This document shows positions 18,640 through 27,183 of a stretch of DNA of 64,000 nt, in pieces (the first letter of the stretch is position 1; every line of letters begins with the position of its first letter). The stretch comes from Sphaerisporangium album (GTDB lineage: Bacteria; Actinomycetota; Actinomycetes; Streptosporangiales; Streptosporangiaceae): assembly GCF_003323745.1 (NCBI RefSeq), contig NZ_QOIL01000004.1:317670-381669 (forward strand), read 5' to 3'. The notes beneath the pieces are model-generated. The model was not told the origin of the DNA. It made no database searches and saw nothing but the letters and a program-made list of their open reading frames with translations. A program made the position numbers and the translations under genes.

Positions 18640-19110
18640 ATGAAAGTCCTCTACAAGGTACTGGCCTACCTGATCGCGGCCGAGGTCGCCGTGCAGGCGA
18701 TGGCGGTCGTCTTCGCCGACGCCGGCATGGGCAAGTGGGTCGAGCAGGGCGGGGTGCTCGACAAGGCGGTCATGGAGAGCGACGCGCCGCCGTTCCCCGA
18801 GGTCGTCGGCCTCATGGTCCACGGCATGAACGGCATCATGGTCATTCCGGTGGTCGCGCTGCTCCTGCTGGTCTCCTCGTTCTTCACGAAGATCCCGGGA
18901 GCGGTGAAGGCGGCCGGCCTGGTGCTCCTGCTCGTCGTGCTCCAGGTCTCCCTCGGCATCCTGGGTCACGACATCCCGGGCCTCGGCGCGCTGCACGGCC
19001 TCAACGCCTTGCTGCTGTTCAGCGCGGCCGTGTACGCCGCACGTCGTGACCGCGCCGCCGCCGTGACCACGCCCGCCCGGCCGGACGTGCGCGTCGGGTC
19101 CGCCGGCTGA
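18640..19110 (+). CDS. Small four-helix membrane protein, DUF6220-like
   Basis: A 156-residue protein with four predicted membrane helices (about 5-28, 55-80, 85-108 and 115-138) and a cytoplasmic basic tail. The layout and sequence style resemble small DUF6220-type membrane proteins, but the assignment is weak. Its stop is one base before the multicopper oxidase ATG, so the two are almost certainly co-transcribed. The helix-borne His residues (LMVHGMNG and HGLNAL) might bind heme or copper; this is speculation. No strong ribosome site. Confidence 0.7.
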   Translation: MKVLYKVLAYLIAAEVAVQAMAVVFADAGMGKWVEQGGVLDKAVMESDAPPFPEVVGLMVHGMNGIMVIPVVALLLLVSSFFTKIPGAVKAAGLVLLLVVLQVSLGILGHDIPGLGALHGLNALLLFSAAVYAARRDRAAAVTTPARPDVRVGSAG

Positions 19111-19111
19111 C

Positions 19112-20746
19112 ATGGACGCGACTCGCCGGCGCGGCGCCCGCGCCCGTCTCGTCGTCGCGTGCGCCGCGGCCGTCGCCGTACTCGGCCCGCTGACCTGGCT
19201 CCGGCAGGACAGCCTGATGCCGGACGCGTACTCCGTGATGGACATGGGGTACGCCGACCACGGCGGAGGTTCGCGCGAAGCCGGCCAGGTGGGCGGCTCA
19301 CCGGTCCACTCGGCTCACGGGCCGGCCCGCGCGACGGGCCACGAGGCGCACTCGGCTGCCGCCGCGCCGGGGCACGCCGGGCACGCGGCGGCGGGGCACG
19401 GTGTCACGGCGATGGGGCGTGACGTTGCGGCCCCCGCAGACCACGTGCCGGCGCCCGGACGCGACGTCACGTCCCTCACCGCCGACCCGCGCCGCGAGGC
19501 CGACGTCAGGGTCACCCTCACCGCGCGCAAGCAGCGGTTCCGGCCGGCTGCGGGCCGTCTGGTCGACGGGTACACGCTGAACGGCACCTCGCCCGGCCCG
19601 GTGATCCACGCGACCGCCGGCCAGTTGGTCGAGGTGAGGCTCGTCAACGAGTCGGTGCCGGACGGCATCACGCTGCACTGGCACGGCGTCGACGTGCCCA
19701 ACGCCGCGGACGGGGTCGCGGGCGTCACGCAGGACGCGGTCGGCGTCGGCGGGTCCTTCACCTACCGCTTCGTCGCCGACCGGGCGGGCACGTTCTGGTA
19801 CCACTCCCACCAGATGTCCCACGAGCAGGTCCGCCGCGGTCTGCTCGGCGCCCTGGTGGTGGCCCCGGCCAAGGGGACGGGCGCCGTCGACGGCGTGGCG
19901 CTGCTGCACCTGTACGACGGCGTCCGCACAGTCAACGGGCGGGAGGGGGACGTCCGCGTCGAGGCGAGTCCGGGCGCGCGGGCCCGCGTGCGCGTGATCA
20001 ACACCGAGAACGGCCAGACGCCCGTGTGGGTCGGCGGCGCGCCGTTCCGGCTCGTCGCGGTCGACGGCACCGACCTGAACGAGCCCGGTCCCGTCCGTGG
20101 CACCGCCGTCATGGTCACCGCGGGAGGCCGCGCCGACCTCGAGGTCGCCATGCCCGAGGACGGCTCGCCGGTGCGCGTCCACATCGGCGGCCCCACCGGC
20201 GTCGTGCTCGGCTCGCGCGCCTACGACGCGCCCGCCGTCCCCCGGCCCGCCGCGACGCTGGACCTGCTCTCCTATGGCGCGCCGGCGCCGATCGGGTTCG
20301 ACCCGGACGCGGCCGACCGGCGGTTCGTGTACGACATCGGGCGCCGTCCGGGCTTCCTCGACGGGCGTCCCGGGCTCTGGTGGACCGTCAACGGCCACAT
20401 GTTCCCGGACGTGCCGATGTACGTCGTCGCGCCCGGCGATGTCGTACGGATGCGCATCGGCAACCACAGCGGCGAGACCCACCCGATGCACCTGCACGGT
20501 CACCACGCCGTGGTACTGAGCCGCGGCGGCGTGCGCGCGACGGGAAGCCCGTGGTGGGTGGACTCGCTGGAGGTCGGCAACGGCGAGTGGTACGACATCG
20601 CCTTCGTCGCCGACAACCCCGGCATCTGGATGGACCACTGCCACAACCTGCCCCACGCCGCCGAGGGCCTCGTCGCCCACCTGATGTACGAGGGAGTCAC
20701 CACCCCGTTCACCATAGGAGGCCCACCCGGCAACAGACCCGAATAG
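19112..20746 (+). CDS. Exported multicopper oxidase
   Basis: A 544-residue cupredoxin enzyme with all four copper-binding motifs: HWHGVDVPN (near residue 189), WYHSHQ (near 228), HPMHLHGHH (near 457) and HCHNLPHAAEGL (near 509). It begins with a membrane/signal helix (about 10-32), followed by a long His/Met/Gly-rich spacer (about 45-115, with repeated GH and HA pairs) that is unusual for the family and may sequester copper. Likely roles are copper(I) oxidation or copper resistance outside the membrane; phenolic substrates are also possible. Co-transcribed with the small membrane protein before it. Confidence 0.92.
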   Translation: MDATRRRGARARLVVACAAAVAVLGPLTWLRQDSLMPDAYSVMDMGYADHGGGSREAGQVGGSPVHSAHGPARATGHEAHSAAAAPGHAGHAAAGHGVTAMGRDVAAPADHVPAPGRDVTSLTADPRREADVRVTLTARKQRFRPAAGRLVDGYTLNGTSPGPVIHATAGQLVEVRLVNESVPDGITLHWHGVDVPNAADGVAGVTQDAVGVGGSFTYRFVADRAGTFWYHSHQMSHEQVRRGLLGALVVAPAKGTGAVDGVALLHLYDGVRTVNGREGDVRVEASPGARARVRVINTENGQTPVWVGGAPFRLVAVDGTDLNEPGPVRGTAVMVTAGGRADLEVAMPEDGSPVRVHIGGPTGVVLGSRAYDAPAVPRPAATLDLLSYGAPAPIGFDPDAADRRFVYDIGRRPGFLDGRPGLWWTVNGHMFPDVPMYVVAPGDVVRMRIGNHSGETHPMHLHGHHAVVLSRGGVRATGSPWWVDSLEVGNGEWYDIAFVADNPGIWMDHCHNLPHAAEGLVAHLMYEGVTTPFTIGGPPGNRPE

Positions 20747-20937
20747 CCCGCGCCCGCGCCCTACCGCCTCCACCGGCCTTCCCATAACGGGAGTGATGGG
20801 ACCAGGATGATCGTGATTTGACAGGCGATTTCTCGCCCAGACATCGCCGGACCCGTGCGCTTGCCCCGAGTGGCTGTGGTGGCAACGGCGGCGTCGAGCG
20901 GCGGGGACGGCACATCGGTCAGCTAGGCGGTGGTGTG

Positions 20938-21447
20938 GTGAGCCCGGAATTACTGCGGCGTACGAGAGTGCTGTCGGTGACTCTGACGGCCTTGCTGTGC
21001 ATGTGGCTTTTCGGCAACCTCTATGAGGAGCTCGTCACCAACCCGCAGTTGATCGCGAATCCCCGGCCGGGCACCCTCGTTGGCGCATTCGCCGTGGGAA
21101 GTCCCGTCTACTACTACCTGCCCTGGGCGCCCTTCTGCGTCGTCCTGGCGGTCGTCCTGCGGCTGCGCTTCGGCCACAGCGCGCCGGCCCGGGTGCGTCG
21201 TGCCTGGAATGGTGCGATCGGCTCCATCGCCGTCGGCGTGGTCACGAAGATGATCCTCATCACCCAGGTCAACCCCGTGTTCCGCGATCCCGCCCTGAGC
21301 CCCGAATTCGTTCACAACCGGGCGGTGTGGTGGGCTTTCGGGAACGGCATCGCGATCATCGCGGTGGCGACCGCACTCGTCCTGCTCACGTCCTCACGTC
21401 GCCCGCCTACAGGAGGCGACGCGTTGGCGTCTTCCCGTCCTCGGTGA
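20938..21447 (+). CDS. Four-helix membrane protein of unknown function
   Basis: A 169-residue protein with four predicted membrane helices (about 7-28, 48-72, 90-110 and 133-153) and a polar tail. The first helix is followed by an acidic-polar loop (NLYEELVTNPQ). The GTG start follows AGGCGGTG; the frame is open further upstream, but without hydrophobic or conserved content. No family recognised. It stands alone after the oxidase operon. Confidence 0.65.
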   Translation: MSPELLRRTRVLSVTLTALLCMWLFGNLYEELVTNPQLIANPRPGTLVGAFAVGSPVYYYLPWAPFCVVLAVVLRLRFGHSAPARVRRAWNGAIGSIAVGVVTKMILITQVNPVFRDPALSPEFVHNRAVWWAFGNGIAIIAVATALVLLTSSRRPPTGGDALASSRPR

Positions 21448-21752
21448 AAGGCCAGGGGAGGTCACACGGAGATCAATGACCGAGCCCGGCCCGGCTCTCC
21501 GCCGTACCGGGCGGGCTCGCGGCGGGCAGGTCGAGGGGGGACCCACGCTGCCCGGAAACGGCCGCACCGGACAACGTCGACGTTAGGCGGCCTGAGTTCA
21601 CCCATGCGACATTACGGGCGCTCGGACGGCGCGCCGCGCCGCGGCCCGGCGTACGGGCCGAAATGACCGGCGCGGAACCGCTCCTGCGGGCGCCACAGGT
21701 CAGCCGCGGTCCCGCGGATGCCGGCCGTGGCTGATCAGCTGAGGATCAGGTC
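21448..21752. other. Intergenic region, no gene seen
   Basis: About 300 bases between convergent genes. No coding frame with a family signal and no strong terminator hairpin were found. Confidence 0.45.
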
Positions 21753-21980
21753 TCAGAGTTTGTACAGCTTGTTGAACGGTGTCGTGATTCGTTCCTGCCG
21801 TGATCCGAAATCGACGACCACGGCGACCTCGTCTTCTACGCCGACGACGACGCCAAGGCCGTACCGGTCGTGGGTCACCCGGTCGTTCACGCTGAACCGC
21901 TCGGCCGGCGGGGCGGGAGGCGGGGGTTTGAAGGGACTTGTGGACAGGTGGCGACGGGGCTCGCCGCTGGATGGCTTCAT
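21753..21980 (-). CDS. Small conserved protein with a UvrD-tail-like beta domain
   Basis: A 75-residue protein. A basic, Pro-rich N-terminal third precedes a compact beta domain, DRVTHDRYGLGVVVGVE, that resembles the SH3/Tudor-like tail of UvrD/PcrA helicases and occurs as a free small protein in many actinomycetes. In PcrA this tail binds RNA polymerase, so a nucleic-acid or polymerase-related role is possible but unproven. The ATG at 21980 follows GGTGGGG. It stands alone. Confidence 0.72.
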   Translation of the reverse strand: MKPSSGEPRRHLSTSPFKPPPPAPPAERFSVNDRVTHDRYGLGVVVGVEDEVAVVVDFGSRQERITTPFNKLYKL

Positions 21981-22403
21981 CCCCACCAGTATGTGCCGCC
22001 CGGGAGCACACTCGCGACCAAAGATCGACAAACCTACCGAAACAATCAGGGCACGACTGAGCGTCTGGCTCCTGACCCGGGCCTCCATGGTAGAGGGTGT
22101 CATGCGGATCGAACCCGCGCCGCGCCCGGAAATCACATCGTTGCCGCACGTCGGCCCCCTCATGGCCTGACAGCGAAGGCGGGCGCTCGCCCCTCGCGGG
22201 TGTGACCGGGGATGGGCGATCGATGCGGCGGGGTAAAGAGGAGACCTGGCCGGTCGACCCAGGAGCGACCGCGGTTCGGCCCTGTTCCGGTGCGGATCCG
22301 GCACGGGATCGCAAGTGGCCTGGGGGACGCAGGTCTTCCGCGCGATCATCGGGCACGAAGGAATGAAGATCCTGATCCATTCCAGAAGAGGGTGGTACCA
22401 GCC
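21981..22403. other. Intergenic region, no gene seen
   Basis: About 420 bases. Open frames on both strands run through it but show no start with a ribosome site and no recognisable family. It should contain two divergent promoters. Confidence 0.45.
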
Positions 22404-22629
22404 GTGTCCATTGCTCCGCCCGGCAGCGTGAAAGACGGTCCCCTTCCCCGGTCCGTGCCGAAGCGACAGTGGATCCGGCGCGCGGTGATTGTGTTGGCGC
22501 CGATTCTTCTGCTGTATGTACTGGCCATGGCGCCGATCTGGGCCCACAATCGCAATCGATCGGTTGTCCGTCATTCTCGAAGTACAGGATTACGGCCACG
22601 AGCCGAGTCGGGACGTCCGCTGCTGGTGA
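22404..22629 (+). pseudogene. Internally deleted copy of the single-pass membrane protein at 24577
   Basis: The GTG at 22404 opens a frame whose first 48 residues match the intact protein at 24577 (SVPKRQWIRR... against SVPSRRWIWW..., then the shared PILLL helix and a WAHNRN/WIHDHQ exit). The matching C-terminus (VILEVQDYGHEPSRDVRCW against MIVEVQDRGHGQGWDIRCT) follows at once but in another frame, ending at 22629. About 260 bases of the middle are missing and the junction shifts the frame, so the read-through product of 80 residues has an unrelated tail. It is best explained as a decayed paralogue. Confidence 0.75.
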
Positions 22630-22745
22630 CTGGAATGAGGTTCTGATTTCCGGACGCGCTTGATTTGCCTGTTGACGGTCGGCTCGGCATTTCGTACGTT
22701 CCGCGTGGGCCGTCCGCTGCGCGCCCGGAGCCGGAAGGGGTTGCG

Positions 22746-23960
22746 ATGGCCACCGAGCTGGATCCGAACGAGGCCTGGCCGGACATCGTGCCCGGACCAC
22801 TTGCCACGCCGCCGCCGGAGTTCACCCGCAGACGCGAGTCAGCGCCGCTGGAGCCGGCGCCCATGCCCAGCGGTGACCACGTCCCCGTGGCCGTCAGGTA
22901 CGACGACGTCCGCGCCTTGCTGGCGTCGCCCACCTGCAGCCGCAACCTGCGCCTGCCCGGGTTGCCGCGGTTCGTGAGCGGCATCGGCATCGACGACGAC
23001 CCGGACGCGCTGATCAACCAGGACCCGCCGGAGCACACCCGCTACCGCCGGATCATGCAGGGCACCTTCACCCCGCGCCAGATCGAGCCGTGGCGCCCCC
23101 GCATCGCGAAGATCGCCCGGGAACTCCTCGACGGCCAGGGCGAGGAGTTCGATCTGGTGCAGGAATACGCGCTGCAACTACCGGGCCGTGTCATCTGCGA
23201 GATGCTCGGCGTGCCGCTGGACCACTACGAGCGGTTCGTCCGGTGGACGGACATGTTCCTGACCACGTCCACGGTGACCGAGCAGGCGCGGTACGAGGGC
23301 TACAACGAATTCATGGCCTATTCCACCGATCTGGTCGCCCAGCACCGCGCCGAGCCCGGCGGGGATCTCATCGACCTGCTCATCCAGGCCAGGGACGAGG
23401 ACGACCGGCTGTCGGAGGGCGAGCTGGTCAACACCGTGTTCTCGCTGATCACCGCCGGTCACGAGACGACGGCCTCGATGATCTCCCGCGGCGTCTTCCG
23501 GCTGCTCCTGTACCCGGGCCAGTGGGCCGAGCTGGTTGCGGACCCGGCCCTGACGGCCACCGCCGTCGAGGAGATCCTGCGCTACGACGGGCCGCCCGCC
23601 AGCGCCTTCATGCGCCGCGTCACGAAGGACCTCGACCTCCCCAGCGGCTCGCTGAGCGCGGGGACGGTCGTCATGCCGAACCTGAACGCGGCGAACCACG
23701 ACCCGCAGGCGTTTCCCGACCCCGGCCGGTTCGACATCCACCGATTCACCGACCATCCCCCCAACCCGCATGTGGCGTTCGGCTACGGTGCGCACCGCTG
23801 CCTGGCCGCGAGCCTCGCCAGAGTCGAGCTCACCGAGGCGATCAGAGCCCTGGTCACCCAGCGCCCCACCCTCCGCCTCACGGCCTCACCCGAATCGGTC
23901 ACGTGGACCGATGGCCTGGTCTATCGACCGGTCGCCATGCACGTCACCACGGGCGAATGA
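22746..23960 (+). CDS. Cytochrome P450
   Basis: Soluble bacterial class I P450 of 404 residues. Visible are the I-helix oxygen-activation motif AGHETT (near residue 238), the ExxR pair in EEILR (near 276) and the heme loop FGYGAHRCLA with the Cys ligand near 351. The N-terminal third has NQDPPEHTRYRRI, the usual heme-propionate region. Start ATG 22746 follows GGAAGGGG. No ferredoxin or ferredoxin reductase is adjacent, and no biosynthetic cluster surrounds it, so the substrate is unknown. Confidence 0.93.
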   Translation: MATELDPNEAWPDIVPGPLATPPPEFTRRRESAPLEPAPMPSGDHVPVAVRYDDVRALLASPTCSRNLRLPGLPRFVSGIGIDDDPDALINQDPPEHTRYRRIMQGTFTPRQIEPWRPRIAKIARELLDGQGEEFDLVQEYALQLPGRVICEMLGVPLDHYERFVRWTDMFLTTSTVTEQARYEGYNEFMAYSTDLVAQHRAEPGGDLIDLLIQARDEDDRLSEGELVNTVFSLITAGHETTASMISRGVFRLLLYPGQWAELVADPALTATAVEEILRYDGPPASAFMRRVTKDLDLPSGSLSAGTVVMPNLNAANHDPQAFPDPGRFDIHRFTDHPPNPHVAFGYGAHRCLAASLARVELTEAIRALVTQRPTLRLTASPESVTWTDGLVYRPVAMHVTTGE

Positions 23961-24010
23961 CGTGCTGACGACCACGGGCGCGGGTAAGCCAGGCTGCGGA
24001 TGTCCGATCT

Positions 24011-24229
24011 TTACGGAACGCTCCACAGGAACCACAGGTTGTACTGGTTATCGCAGCGGTACGAGGTCCACATGTGGTTCTGGACGCCGTAGTCCCCGTA
24101 TCGGTAGCAGTCGGACGAGGAGTAGTAGACGTTGCGAAGCGTCTCCGCGTGCGCGGGCGTGGCGCTCGCGACGACCGCCAGTCCGCTGACCAAGGCGCCC
24201 GCGACGGCCAAAGCTCGGATTTTGCGCAC
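24011..24229 (-). CDS. Small secreted aromatic-rich protein
   Basis: A 72-residue precursor. The GTG at 24229 has a perfect AAGGAGG site. A classical signal peptide (KIRALAVAGALVSGLAVVAS, ending TPAHA) would leave a mature peptide of about 44 residues unusually rich in Tyr, Trp, Asn and Ser with two Cys (SSSDCYRYGDYG and TSYRCDNQYN) that may form one disulfide. No known bacteriocin or inhibitor family recognised. It converges on the P450 gene, 50 bases away. Confidence 0.72.
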   Translation of the reverse strand: MRKIRALAVAGALVSGLAVVASATPAHAETLRNVYYSSSDCYRYGDYGVQNHMWTSYRCDNQYNLWFLWSVP

Positions 24230-24576
24230 CAATCCTCCTTCGAGTGGATGACGTGCCGAACTCCCATCGCCGAGCATTACAGCGCAGGCAATATGAGTAC
24301 AGCTCACGGTCCATTGCCGCGGCCCTCTGACGAGATGACCTGCGACGGCACTGGGCAGGCGAGCCGCAATTCTTGAAACTTTCCGAAGAGCTGTAGTTGA
24401 TCGTCTGAACATCGGGCAGCCGGTGCGAGATGTCGCCGGCGACGCTCCGGTGAAGAACACGCGCTGCCCGTCGGTGGCGGCGCCCCACTGGACCGGGACC
24501 GGGCAGTTCTTCCGATCGGCTTTCGCAGCCTGGAGGATAGCCATCCAACGGTATAGATCGCAGGAGGCTGGTAGCC
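24230..24576. other. Divergent promoter region, no gene seen
   Basis: About 350 bases between the secreted peptide (minus) and the membrane protein (plus). A minus-strand frame here reads an ATG followed by about 45 plausible residues, but it shows no family match and runs into the peptide gene's upstream region; I do not call it. Confidence 0.45.
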
Positions 24577-25074
24577 ATGTCGGCTGATCTGGATGAGCTT
24601 CGGGTCGTGCGTCCGCAATCAGTGCCCAGCAGGAGGTGGATATGGTGGTGCCTGACGGCGATCGCGGTGCCGATCCTTCTTTTGTGCGCCGTGTACCAGA
24701 TCCCGCAGTGGATCCACGATCACCAGATGGACGGCCTGGCCGGCCGCTTCTTGACCTACCCCCCTCCGCCGGAGACCCATGTCAACGAGGATGAGGTGGA
24801 CGGTTCTGTAGGGGTGGAGGAGGGGCAGAAAGACCTCTGCCGCTATCGCCTTCGTTTCGCCGTGGAGACGAAGCTCTCAGCGGATGAGGTCCGGGACTAC
24901 TACAAGAAGGCGAAGATCGCGGCTGTCGGGGGCGACGGCCACGGAACTTTGGAGGTCAGGGTGTGGACATCCTCTGACGTGCCGCCATCATCCGATACCT
25001 TCGGCCGTCGGCCGATGATCGTCGAGGTTCAGGACCGCGGCCACGGTCAAGGCTGGGACATCCGTTGCACCTGA
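24577..25074 (+). CDS. Single-pass membrane protein with an extracytoplasmic domain
   Basis: A 165-residue protein. A short polar N-terminus ends in basic PSRRWIWW, followed by one membrane helix (about 22-42) and an outside domain of about 120 residues. That domain has strands and a helix reading TKLSADEVRDYYKKAK and ends VEVQDRGHGQGWDIRCT, with two Cys. No known family. The ATG lies ten bases after AGGAGG. A decayed paralogue lies 2 kb upstream on the other side of the P450 and secreted-peptide genes. Confidence 0.75.
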   Translation: MSADLDELRVVRPQSVPSRRWIWWCLTAIAVPILLLCAVYQIPQWIHDHQMDGLAGRFLTYPPPPETHVNEDEVDGSVGVEEGQKDLCRYRLRFAVETKLSADEVRDYYKKAKIAAVGGDGHGTLEVRVWTSSDVPPSSDTFGRRPMIVEVQDRGHGQGWDIRCT

Positions 25075-25403
25075 ACCGATCGCCCCGGCGGCCGCCCCCT
25101 CCGATCCTGCCCGTGGCCGAGGGCCGTTTCGGGTCAAGGTGAAGATCAGTGACCGTGTGGACACCGGGTTCCTCGTCCTCCACACGACATGGGCAGAAGC
25201 GGCCGTGGTCCCGTACGCGCACGAGATCCGGCGCCGTACCACGGCCGAGCCCGCGGACCGTGGCGCAGGCCTCGCTCGTGGGCCCCCCATTCAGGTGGGG
25301 GTGCGCCCTGTAGGCGCTCACGCGTTCGAGCCGCAGGTGAGCAGGGGTAATGGGAGTCGTGCCGGATGGACAGGCACGGCTTGCTGCGGCGAGGGTGGGG
25401 GAT
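25075..25403. other. Intergenic region upstream of the two-component operon
   Basis: About 330 bases. A hairpin GGGCCCCCCATTC / GGTGGGGGTGCGCCC lies around 25280-25310, perhaps a terminator of the upstream gene. The rest should hold the kinase promoter; no gene seen. Confidence 0.45.
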
Positions 25404-26441
25404 ATGAGCGCTCGCACCGACCCGGACACCGTCGTGCGGCCGCCCGCCGGTGAGCCGGCAGGGGCGGTCCCGTCTCGGCGTGCGCCGGCCAAAGCCCTGT
25501 TCTGGCGGATCTTCGCGATCAACGGTGTGGTCTTCACCGCGGCCACCTTCGTCCTGGCGCTCTCACCGGCCACGGTGTCCACCCCGGTTCACCTGGCCGA
25601 GCTGCCGGTGCTGGCCGTCGGCCTGGTGGCGATCCTCACCGCCAACGCGGTGCTGCTGCGCCGGAGCCTGGCTCCGCTGCAGGCGTTGACCGGCCTCATG
25701 GAACGGGTCGATGTGCTGCGCCCCAGCGGCCGGCTGCGATTCAGCGGCAACGGCGACCTGGCCGGAGTGATCGCGGCCTTCAACGCGATGCTGGACCGTT
25801 TGGAGGCCGAACGCGGCACCGCCGCCGCCCACGCGTTGGCGGCCCAGGAAGGCGAACGCCGGCGCATCGCCCGCGAGCTGCACGACGAGATCGGCCAGAG
25901 CCTGACCGTGGTACTGCTGGGTCTCAAACGCGCCGCCGACCGCGCCCCGTCCGACCTGCGCGAGGAGTTGCGCACCATCACCGAGACGGTTCGCGCGAGC
26001 CTGGACGAGGTCGGCCAGGTCGCCCGCCGGCTGCGGCCCGGCGTACTGGAGGACCTCGGCCTGACCAGCGCCCTGAGCGCCCTGGCCATCGAGATCTCCC
26101 AGCTCCGCGGCGTCTCGGTGACCCGCCACCTGGACGCCCGGCTGCCGCCGCTGAGCGAGCAGGCCGAACTGGTGCTGTATCGCATCGCCCAGGAGGCGTT
26201 GACCAACATCGCCCGCCACGCCGACGCCCGCCATGTCGCGATCACCCTGGGCCGGGACGGCGACAGCGTGGTGCTGGCGGTCGGCGACGACGGGCGGGGC
26301 GGTCCGATCGCCGAGGGCGCCGGCATCCGTGGTATGCGTGAGCGCGCCCTGCTGGTCGGCGCCCGTCTCGACATCACTCACCCGTACGCGGGTGGCACCA
26401 CGGTGCGCCTCACCGTACCCACCGGCACGGAAGGAAGGTGA
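25404..26441 (+). CDS. NarL-family sensor histidine kinase
   Basis: Membrane kinase of 345 residues. Two helices (about 35-55 and 62-85) enclose only a short outside loop, so the signal is probably sensed in or near the membrane. A HAMP-like linker (about 85-140) leads to a HisKA_3 dimerisation domain with the phospho-acceptor in ARELHDEIGQS (near residue 158) and a HATPase domain with the N box QEALTNIARHA and GDDGRGG. It phosphorylates the response regulator encoded six bases downstream. Start ATG 25404 follows GAGGGTGGGGG. The operon continues into a Ca/H antiporter, suggesting cation or envelope stress as the cue. Confidence 0.92.
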   Translation: MSARTDPDTVVRPPAGEPAGAVPSRRAPAKALFWRIFAINGVVFTAATFVLALSPATVSTPVHLAELPVLAVGLVAILTANAVLLRRSLAPLQALTGLMERVDVLRPSGRLRFSGNGDLAGVIAAFNAMLDRLEAERGTAAAHALAAQEGERRRIARELHDEIGQSLTVVLLGLKRAADRAPSDLREELRTITETVRASLDEVGQVARRLRPGVLEDLGLTSALSALAIEISQLRGVSVTRHLDARLPPLSEQAELVLYRIAQEALTNIARHADARHVAITLGRDGDSVVLAVGDDGRGGPIAEGAGIRGMRERALLVGARLDITHPYAGGTTVRLTVPTGTEGR

Positions 26442-26447
26442 TCGGCG

Positions 26448-27104
26448 ATGCCTGCCCCACCGACCCGCATCCTGCTCGCCGACGACCACGCGCTCGTCCG
26501 CCACGGCCTGCGCCTGATCCTGGACGCCGAACCCGACCTGACCGTGGTGGCCGAGGCGGCCGACGGCGCCGCGGCGGTCGAACTGGGCTGCGGTGGCGAG
26601 ATCGACCTTGCCATCCTGGATATCGCCATGCCGCGCATGACCGGCATCCAGGCCGCAAGGGAGATCGCCCGACGCGCGCCCGAGGTGCGGCTGCTGATGC
26701 TGTCGATGTACGACAACGAGCAGTACCTGTTCGAGTCCCTCAAGGCGGGAGCCTGCGGGTACGTGCTGAAATCCGTCGCCGACCGCGACCTTCTGGAAGC
26801 CTGCCGGGCCGCGATGCGCGGGGAGCCCTTCCTCTACCCCGGCGCCGTCACCACCCTCATCCGCGACTTCCTGCGCCGTGACGAGCAGGGCGAACGGGGG
26901 CCCGCCGCCATCTTGACCCCGCGCGAGGAGGAGATCGTCAAACTCGTCGCCGAAGGTCACTCCTCCAAGGACATCGCCGACCTGCTGGTCATCAGCGTCA
27001 AGACCGTCGAGCGGCACCGCGCCAACGTTCTGGCCAAGCTGGGCCTGCGCGACCGGCTGGAACTGACCCGCTATGCCATCCGCGCCGGGCTCGTCGAACC
27101 ATGA
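26448..27104 (+). CDS. NarL/FixJ-family response regulator
   Basis: A 218-residue regulator. The receiver domain (about 6-122) has the acidic pair in LLADDH, the phosphorylated Asp in LAILDIAMP (near 58) and the Lys in YVLKSVAD. A LuxR-type helix-turn-helix follows (about 150-212: LTPREEEIVKLVAEGHSSKD... and VSVKTVERHRANV-like residues). It is the cognate partner of the kinase just upstream, six bases away, and likely regulates this operon including the antiporter. Confidence 0.94.
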   Translation: MPAPPTRILLADDHALVRHGLRLILDAEPDLTVVAEAADGAAAVELGCGGEIDLAILDIAMPRMTGIQAAREIARRAPEVRLLMLSMYDNEQYLFESLKAGACGYVLKSVADRDLLEACRAAMRGEPFLYPGAVTTLIRDFLRRDEQGERGPAAILTPREEEIVKLVAEGHSSKDIADLLVISVKTVERHRANVLAKLGLRDRLELTRYAIRAGLVEP

Positions 27105-27183
27105 TCACCAACAGTACGGAGGCCAGGATGAACACAGCCGCCCGCCCCTCGCCGCACGTCCGCCTCGCCCCCACGAGGGTCAC

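Noticed and set aside
24988..25582. A 208-codon minus-strand frame upstream of the histidine kinase
   Set aside because: No ribosome site, low-complexity composition, and overlap with two supported plus-strand genes.
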